From Gnetum montanum (lineage: Eukaryota > Streptophyta > Gnetopsida > Gnetales > Gnetaceae): a DNA stretch of 64,000 nt. Every line of letters starts with the position of its first letter. The first letter of the stretch is position 1. The notes beneath the pieces are model-generated. The model saw only the letters and a program-made list of their open reading frames with translations. It was not told where the DNA came from and did not search any database. Both the position numbers and the translations under genes were made by a program. The stretch covers positions 153,626 to 217,625 of the forward strand of contig MNCI01020745.1 in assembly GCA_015680685.1 (NCBI GenBank). Direction: 5' to 3'. This document shows positions 56,778 to 64,000 of the stretch, one piece after another.

Positions 56778-58316
56778 GAATGGAAAATTGGTAATTATCA
56801 ATGCAAAGCTTGCTCTTCAATAGAAAGAAGAACTGCTGAAGGTAGTAAATAAATGGTTGGAAGCCTTCGCTTGGTCATATTCCAAACTAACTAGAATAGA
56901 TCCTAGGATATGCCAATATAGAATTTACACTAACCCCTCCATGAAGCCTCAAAGACAAACATAGACACAATTGAACCCTAAGTTGAAGCAAGTATTTAAG
57001 GAAGAAATTGAACAGCTTCTCAAGGTTGGGTTCATATACCCCATTGCTGATAGCGAATGGGTTAGCTTCTTAGTTATTGAGCCTAAGAAGGAAGGAAAAT
57101 GGAGGGTGTCCATAGATTTTAGGCTACTAAATATGGAAACATTCAACGATTGCTTTCCATTGCCATTTTTTGACCAAGTCTTAGACACCATCGCAGGGCA
57201 TCGCTATTACAGTTTTCTACATGGATATAGTGGATATAACCAAATATAAATAGCCCTAGAAGACCTAGCCAATACTACATTCACCAGTCCTTGGGAAACA
57301 TTCACATACAAATAGATGTTATTTGGCTTATGCAATGCCCCTGCAACATTTCAATGACCAGTTCTAAGCATATTCCAATAGCAAATAGGGAATGGCATGG
57401 AGGTCTTTATGGACAACTTCTCCACTTATGGAGAAAAATTTGATCAAGCCTTGGATCGATTGGAGCAAGTGTTAAAAAGATGTGTAGAAATCAATTTGAA
57501 GCTTAATTGGTAGAAAAGCCATTTGATGGTCCAAGAAGACATAGTACTAGGGCACAAAATCTCACATACAAGGATATAGGTAGACCTTGAGAAAATCAAA
57601 ATTATCCAAGGAATTACCCATCAATCAGAAACTGTCAAAGATATTCAATCATTCCTTGGGCATATTGGCTACTATAGGAGATTTATTGAGAAATTTTCAA
57701 AGGTTTCCAAACCATTGGTGGAATTAATGAAAAAGGATGTACCTTTCGATTGGACCAGGAAATGCGAATTAGCTTTCCAAACTCTAAAATAGAAACTAGT
57801 AGAAACACCCATTCTACAAGCTCCTAACTAGTCCAATCCATTCTATATCATGACTGATGCATCCAACTATGATTTAGGAGTCATACTTACACAATTAGAT
57901 GACTAGAAGTTTCCTTATTACATCCACTATGCAAGTAGAAGTATCGTTGGTGCACAACTTAACTACACTACCACAGAGAAAGAATTAATGGTTGTAGTGT
58001 TTGCACTAGAAAAGTTTAGACACTATGTATTGGGATATAAAATGTATATACATACAGATCATAGTGTAATCTAGTTTCTCATGAATAAGCCAATGGTAAG
58101 CCCTTGTATCATACAATGGCTTGTAATCTTACAAGAGTTTGATTTAACGATGATCAATCGTAAGGGCATCAAGAATGTAGTTGCTGATCATTTATCTCAG
58201 TTGCAATGGGACAACAAAGAAGATGAGTATCCAATTTTTGATCATTTCCCTAATGACTTCCTCTTTGCTAGTGTAGTGAATAATATATCACCCATAGAGA
58301 AAAACTAGTACAACAG
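56778..58316 (+). pseudogene. E reverse transcriptase and RNase H (Athila-type), stops only
   Basis: One frame from 56941 runs through RT and RNase H without a net frameshift. RT: LKQVFKEEIEQLLKVGFIYP, KWRVSIDFRLLN, FLHGYSGYNQI, FGLCNAPATFQ. The catalytic box is FMDN (57406-57417) where Athila has FMDD. Then LDRLEQVLKRCVEINLKLNW, FLGHIGYYRRFI and RNase H (DASNYDLGVILTQLD, TTTEKELMVVVFALEKFRHY, IHTDHSVI, GIKNVVADHLSQL). Interrupted by single in-frame stops, mostly TAG. This is the region missing from B and C. Confidence 0.9.
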
Positions 58317-59535
58317 CATTCTTACCTATCTCCTCACCCAACAAACACCACAAGAGTTGAACCTTAAGAAGAAACACTAGTTTCTTTACCTAACCAAGTA
58401 CTTTATGGAGATCAATGAAAAACTTTACAAAGTGTGTCCTAATGGCTTGGTTTGATGGTGTGTTCCTAATATATATTAACTACAAGTTCTCCAAGATGCT
58501 CATGAGGGTCCTTATGGGGGTCATTATGCTAGGAGATGAACAGACATCAAGATCTTGCTTGTAGGATATTATTGGCCTACATTGTTTCAAGATGCCCATT
58601 AATTCATTCAATCTTTTGAGTGCTATCAACATGATGGGGGTATGATTGCTAGAATGAAGGATCCACAAGAATGGATTCAACCATTAGAACCCTTTGACAT
58701 TTGGGTAATTGATTTTATGGGGTCGATTACACCAATTTCCAATGGAAAAGCTTATATTATTGTTGTTGTTAATTACCTAAAAAAATGGGCTGAAGTAGCT
58801 ACTATTAAAGGTTGTACATCATCTATAGCTACATGATTTTTTTAATAACAAATCATAAATAGGTTTGGCGTGTCATGTGCACTTATTTCAGACAATGGTA
58901 CATACTTCACAAGTGCAACGTTTTAGAAATTAATGCAACGCTTAGGGATTGAGCATAAATTGACTACACCATACCATCCCCAAGCGAACGGTCAAGAAAA
59001 AGTCACCAATAGGGAGATTACAAAGATATTGACAAGAACCATTAGCAAGTTTAGGCGATACTGGAGCACTAAACTAAATAATGCTCTTTGGGCATATCGC
59101 TCCACATGGAAACTCCCTACAAGCTACTCTTCCTATGAGTTAGTGTACGGTAAATTACCAATGCTTCCCATTCAAACTGAGCTCTATACACTATCCATGA
59201 CATGTGACCTCAACCTTGACCTTGATCTAGCATAGAAACAACGGTTAGTAACCCTTAACTTGCTAGATGAAAATCGACTAGCTACCCTATCATCTAACGA
59301 GTTGCACAAGGCATTCAATAAATAACATCATGACCTAAGGATTAGGAAAGTTAAATATCAACTGGGAGATAAGGTTCTCTACTAGAATCTCACACATGTT
59401 CCACAACGTACTAAATTTCAAACACTATGGGAAGGACCTTATATTATTTATGCAACTTTTCCTTCAGGGGCCATAACAATATACAAACCTGAGAGCCTAG
59501 ACAAGAAACTGTTGGTCAACATATAACAAGCCAAA
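58317..59535 (+). pseudogene. E integrase (Athila-type), stops only
   Basis: Same frame as RT. Zinc domain HEGPYGGHY..KILLVGYYWPTLFQDAH with one of the paired cysteines lost (SFECYQ). Core: FDIWVIDFMGSI (first Asp), CALISDNGTYFTS (second Asp), TPYHPQANGQEKVTNREI, where the expected catalytic Glu after Gln reads Glu-Lys (58996-59001), not Ala-Glu. C-terminal: LWAYRSTWKLPTSYSSYELVYGKLP, WEGPYIIYATFP. Not functional as it stands. Confidence 0.88.
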
Positions 59536-60335
59536 CCTTTCCATGAGCTTAGAATAACCTATACACATTCAGCCTTTGTTGATGAACAAACTTGTTCACT
59601 ATTTTAGATCTCCTCCTTCCAACTCAGTCATGGGGGAGATTTCCACCTATGTTAACCATTCTAGGCCCTTACTTCTTTTTGAATTTTTTTTACACACTTT
59701 TTTTGTTTTACACATTCTTTTAACTTTTCTTATTTTCTTTTTACACCATAATTCATGTTTTTACTGTTTCTTTGTTTGCTTGATTTAGTTTTATTCGTCA
59801 TCTAATAAGTACTCATGATGGTGAATTAAATTATATCATATTGATTAATAATGTTTGGTTTTTACCTTTGGATTATGATGTTGATATTAAGGTATGGTTC
59901 TTTTGGTAAAATAGGCAATTAGTCCATAGCATCCACTCATCCATATGACTCTATGGTCTCCTTTGGCTTGGAACTATACAGTCCCCTTTTTCTAAGTAAA
60001 CTTCTTAATGAATTGGTGGCTGGGTATTTTTCAAATAAAGGAAATACTCAAAGGATGAAAAGGATGTGACTTCAAGGGGATTCAATACATTGGTTCTATC
60101 CATTCTCTTGGGTGCTTGGATGGTTATTCTTAGGTTTTCCGCCATTCTAACATTGTTCAAATATCAAGAAGTTGAGTGAATAAAAATAAGTCTTTGCATG
60201 GTATGGTTCTCATACAAAAAAAAGGTGGGAATTCAAAGCATACCTCTTAGACATAATAAAGCAATATGGGCTACAAGCACTCATTATGGCACCAGAAAGA
60301 CATGTTACCCATGCCTAAAGGTTCCCTCTAACTAA

Positions 60336-60694
60336 GGCACTTTCTCACTTCCTGCTTCTCCATCTCACTCTCCTTGGGATGGTGATCACTCTTTTTGGAA
60401 GCATTCTTGTTGCCTCAAGAGGATGGATTGGCCAAGTGTATTGATGCAAGGTCACTGAATGTGGTTGGTTTGAGTCTATATTTTTGATGAGTTCTACTCA
60501 GTTATCTTAACCATGAAACACCCAAGGGGATTTACACAACCTTGTTCTTGGGATTCCATTCCATTCTTTCCTCTTCATCTTTCTTCCCATTTTTCACCTC
60601 ATTTCCAATTTTATCATTATTCTGTTCTAGGTTGATGCATTATTTTCTTTGGTTAATTCTTGTGGGTAATTTTTTAACTCTTTCTTCCAAATGA
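60336..60694 (+). pseudogene. ORF3 of E with hydrophobic C-terminus, broken
   Basis: Frame with FLEAFLLPQEDGLAKCIDAR, SLNVVGL, two adjacent stops, then LSYLNHETPKGIYTTLFLGF, HSILSSSSFFPFFTSF and a hydrophobic end, closing at 60692-60694. The upstream start is uncertain. Of the forward frames this one keeps the B/C similarity. In the opposite strand frame many stops occur, so the sense frame is more likely to have been the coding one. Position after integrase equals that of the envelope-like ORF in Athila. Confidence 0.45.
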
Positions 60695-61101
60695 CATTCC
60701 TAGAGCCTACAGACTCTTTGGTTTGTGGGTTTGTTAGGGCATAAAGGGCATGAGCCTACTTTGGGGAGGACCCACTGACATTTCTTTTTGGTGAAATTAT
60801 TAACTTCTTTCCCTTAAAAATTTCCTACAATCAATCATTTTTTGTTTCATCCCCATCCATGACATCCATTTTATTGGCATTGTTGTTGATATTTTTCATC
60901 TTTATTATTCCTCATGTTTTTCCATCTTATAGCTACCGAAGGTTCGCTCTTAGTTGTGGGGGCCCTAGCACAAATTTTTAAATTTTTTTCCATTTTACTA
61001 ATCACCTAACCACTACACCTTGGGTAGTTGCCAATGATAAATCTCTTAACTAGTTTCTGCCATAACCACAACTCAGCCAATGCGCTTCATATCAAGGCAA
61101 G

Positions 61102-61161
61102 GTATCAACTGCATTGTGGATTATCTATCCTTTCTCATTTGTAATTGTGTTGTGTGTGCAG
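61102..61161 (+). other. Intron-like module of E (60 bases)
   Basis: CAAG|GTATCAACTGC at the donor side and TTGTGTTGTGTGTGCAG|ATGG at the acceptor side, followed by ATGGCGATCATACAA, the start of a short frame (MAIIQTMDWAWRKHS..). The GT and AG are kept in E, B and C while surrounding bases differ. Confidence 0.5.
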
Positions 61162-61550
61162 ATGGCGATCATACAAACAATGGACTGGGCTTGGAGGAAG
61201 CACTCAAGATGGACCGGAACTAGACCATTTATGAAAGGAGCAAGTCTGGTGAGGTGGCTGTGGATAAACAATGGAAGGCACAATCTTAGCATTGGTGGTA
61301 ACACACTTCATTTTCTTTCTCTCTCTTTCTCTACAAGCTACCAAATAAAGGCTTCGATGTCATTTATGTATGAGTATTTACCACAATGGTCATGAACACT
61401 AATGTTCTAATATGCTTATTGATCCATTCACTGGGCACGTTGAGTCTGTCATCTCATTCCACTATCAGTTGTCAGTTGGTCAATAATCCCATACCTTCCC
61501 AATATTTTATAAGGAACTTGAGGATGAGTTTTCATTCATTCATGGGGGTA

Positions 61551-62474
61551 TGATGAGAATGGTTACTGTAGTAGTTATTCTAATTATTAGAGTAGTTACT
61601 TTAGCAGTTACTCTAATTATTAGAGTGGTTACTTTAGCGGTTACTCTAGTAGTTATTCTAATTATTAGAGTGGTTACTCTAGCAGTTACTTTAGTAGTTA
61701 TTCTAATTATTAGAGTGGTTACTCTAATTATTAGAGTAGTTTTTCCCAAGCCTATGAATATAGTGCCCAAGTGCACAATTGAAAAAGGAAGTCTTTTAGT
61801 AGTCAAGTAGTGAAACTCTTGTAGTCTATTTGAAAGTTAGAGTATTTTCCAAGTGCCCATAGTAGGAGGTCTAAGTGTTGACAGATCTTTATTCGAGTAT
61901 TGTGTACCTAAGCACACCTTGTGTATGGCAATAAAGATGAGCTCTTTGATTCATCCTTGCAGCACTTGAGATTTTTTTTCTTATGCATTTCTTTTATTTT
62001 ATTTTCTTATGCATTTATTTTATTTCATGCAATTTACATTTCTATTATTAGCACAGTAGTTCATTTTGATCAATTAAGAAAATCGTTAAATTACACAAGC
62101 ATGACCACTTTGAGCATGCATGTAACGCTTGGTAACCTAGTAACGATTAGCATTTGGTAATCCCAGCAGTGTTGCACTGGATCAAGATGTGTACGGCAAG
62201 TGGGAACGAATGCTGGTTTTAGGATTAGTTAGAACTTAGTTAATGAGTAGTTAAGTTAAATTAGTCACTTAGTTACCTCTCTCCTTCCCTACTAGCGTAG
62301 GACATAAAAACATAAAAGCTATAAAAATCATATGCCTCAAACGTACTTAACCATACAATCATGACATACAGGTAAGCTTGGGAAGACAATGATCAACCAA
62401 CCATACAAGGAGCCATAAGCACTAAGTTCCTCATATTTGAATGGTTGAGCATAGGGGTACCTCACCACTCATCA
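61551..62474 (+). repeat. E 3' LTR (924 bp)
   Basis: TGATGAGAATGG..CTCATCA followed by target duplication ACCCA. Array at 61560-61745, AATAAA near 61932. Differs from the 5' LTR by scattered substitutions, a shorter array, and a shorter stretch near 62395-62450. Confidence 0.92.
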
Positions 62475-62479
62475 ACCCA

Positions 62480-63374
62480 TGAGTTAGATTCTCATCACCA
62501 TTTTTATAGAAATTCATGAAATGGTAATAGTTCCACATTTTGTACTCTCTTACCTTGTACTTGTTATAGAGTTAACACACATTGTTTCTAGTGTTTTATC
62601 ATATTTTTCTTATTTTTTGCAACTGTATTTCAGCATTGGATCTATTTATTACTTATTTTCTTGCTTGTTTTCACCCATTTTTCATCATGATAATAGAATT
62701 TCAAATTCCTTAAGTGATTGGAAAGATTGTTTAAGGTATCCTAGATCCTTTCAAGGCCCATGGATCATAGGCTCAAAATTGTTCTACACTGAGATTGTTG
62801 ATTTTCTACCACTAAATTTTTTGATCATTACAGATAATATAAGAAATTTCATGAAACTCTCATGTTTAAATAGCATGGGCATGGTAAGGTATGATATAAA
62901 TGATACAATAATATCCATTTGCATTAATTCTATGATGAGAATTAATATGTTGAATTTTATATAAAATCCAAATCAATAATTATTGTGATCATGTTACAAA
63001 TTGATCCTTTTTTTTAAGCTTCTTGATTTTTTGATGAGGATTGATATGTTAAAAAAGGTTAAAAAAAAATATAATCTAATAGTAATATGGTATCCCTAAT
63101 GGATAAAAACCATTTCTCAACAACCACAAACTTATCCAAGGACATCCTACAAACCTTGTAGAACATATTAGTATTCTAATTGCTCTTATTGTCATTACGT
63201 TGTGCTAGACTTCTATCTAGGCAAGAGGAATCATGTCGACATAAGCTTATCACCTTCAAAATGCTTGGTAATCCTTATCCTTAACAAATTTATTTAGCAT
63301 CTTATCTTTTTTTGAGGAAGAATGACCCTTGTTTTACCTTGCAACATTTTTCCCATGTGATTAGCATATACAAA
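62480..63374 (+). repeat. D2 resumed: right part of the probable LTR and leader
   Basis: Aligns with D1 from 6829. Carries the AAGTGATTGGAAAG block near 62713. No gene. Confidence 0.6.
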
Positions 63375-64000
63375 ATGGTAGAGTCATCAACCATGAAGCA
63401 AAAAGGCAAGATAAGCATGGGATTCTTAGAGGAAATTGTTGATAATTTCTGTATGTTTAATCTCGTCTTTCTTGTGTAGACATCTAGGAATGAAAGATTG
63501 AAGATTGCTTTCTACCATATTGAAGTAGACTACACATATTGGTTTGACCATACAAATGTAGCCATCCACCAATAAACTGAAGTGCTAGGTTGTGGGATGT
63601 TTATCAAACCTCAAATCAAGTGATACTACTAGAAGAAGATTTTGGAATTTTATAGGAACTTAATTTCCTACCTTACCAAGATGAAGCCTATAGAGTGGTA
63701 CTTGGTTTTGTAAATAAGAAAGACTAGGGTGAAGATCATAATGGCTTGGCTCCAAGAGTGGTTCAACCCAACTACGAGTGGAGAAGACATTTACAAGTCA
63801 AAGGATAGTATGGAAAATAAGTATGAACTTTTTCATTAGTTCATAGATGAGTCTGATAGCAACAACATTCAAGCCTAGGGAGTCCACTTCATCAACCTAC
63901 ACCCCAAACATAGGATGATGGCAAGGATGATCATGATAAAGTCCTACCATTCACCCACATCACCTATGTTCCCATCCTAGCCCTTTAAGTGACAAAGGTA
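63375..64000 (+). pseudogene. Unrecognised ORF downstream of the D2 LTR, cut by window edge
   Basis: ATG at 63375, homolog of the D1 ORF at 7719. MKQKGK..SMGFLEEIVDNF, IKIMAWLQEWF-like block with GEDIYKSKDS, YELFH-stop-FIDES. It keeps Gln (CAA) at the first stop of D1 and one C more near 63903, so D1 and D2 decayed separately from a common coding sequence. Family not recognised. Confidence 0.5.

Larger units (their letters stand above)
59536..61550 (+). other. E 3' region
   Basis: The part homologous to B and C starts near 59595 (CACTATTTTAGATCTCC). Contains T-rich text, a CATGTTACCCATGCC motif (60301), ORF3 remnant, intron-like module and, before the LTR, GGGGG (61544-61548) as the probable plus-strand primer site (polypurine tract). 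Confidence 0.75.
44253..62474 (+). mobile_element. Element E: full-domain Athila-type LTR retrotransposon, split by element C
   Basis: Boundaries are clear: target duplication ACCCA on both sides (44248-44252 and 62475-62479), LTRs from TGATGAG to CTCATCA. Order: LTR, decayed tRNA-Asp site, gag, 55-bp array, protease, [C], RT-RNase H, integrase, 3' region with ORF3 and intron-like module, LTR. Without C and one target duplication it is about 10.7 kb. All genes carry stops. It is the only element here that shows every domain of an autonomous Athila, and the best model for the partner that B and C would have needed. Confidence 0.92.

Noticed and set aside
62521-62964. 147-residue frame MVIVPHFVLSYLVLVIELTH, also near 6869
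   Set aside because: It starts 46 bases after the E insertion and lies in the probable D LTR / leader; the D1 frame breaks after 63 codons. No family resemblance.

Overview
The window looks like intergenic DNA of a large plant genome. It is AT-rich, I see no host gene, and almost every recognisable stretch is an LTR retrotransposon or a remnant of one, nested several deep. A gymnosperm-like genome is my best guess. That rests on the density of old, heavily mutated Ty3/gypsy elements of the Athila and Tat type, not on any marker gene.

Layout. Element A (1-3878, minus) is the right part of an Athila-type element: the start of a protease region, an intact 651-codon gag, a perfect tRNA-Asp primer site and one LTR. 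It sits in element D1 (3879 to about 8850, plus), a Tat-type remnant with integrase, a probable LTR and an unrecognised ORF. From 8.8 to 11.6 kb I see no gene. A Ty1/copia remnant follows (11.7-13.3 kb, minus). Two old Athila-type relatives come next: F1 (about 13.3-15.5 kb) and F2 (about 15.5-21.8 kb, plus). Element G has probable LTRs at about 21.8-23.4 and 33.8-35.1 kb, with a Tat-type gag between them. It is split by element B (23629-30584, minus), which has LTRs, gag and protease but no reverse transcriptase or integrase. The 35.1-39 kb stretch has no gene but holds two unusual repeat fields. A second Tat copy, D2 (about 39.2-44.25 kb, resuming at 62.48 kb), carries RT, RNase H and integrase. 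D2 is split by E (44253-62474, plus, TSD ACCCA), an Athila-type element with gag, protease, RT, RNase H and integrase. E is in turn split by C (49299-56772, minus, TSD CTTAA), a pol-less element like B.

How the parts relate. E has the full domain set, while B and C share one deletion junction that removes RT-RNase H-integrase but keeps gag, protease, the 3' region and the tRNA-Asp primer site. B and C therefore look like a non-autonomous gag-protease family that would have needed pol proteins from an E-like partner. The R-U5 part of the LTR is shared between E and A/B/C, but the U3 part is different: arrays of GCGATATCGC palindromes in A, B and C, and CTCTAATTATTAGAG palindromes in E. Nesting gives relative ages: D2 older than E, E older than C; D1 older than A; G older than B. 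The decay of the 18-base primer site agrees with this.

Most likely to be new: the deletion-derived family, the U3 palindrome arrays, a conserved 60-61 base intron-like module and an ORF with a hydrophobic tail in the 3' region, and a homogeneous 11 x 55 bp array in an otherwise old element. LTR ends of A, B, C and E were read directly from TG..CA ends, primer sites and, for B, C and E, target duplications. Those of D, F and G are estimates.
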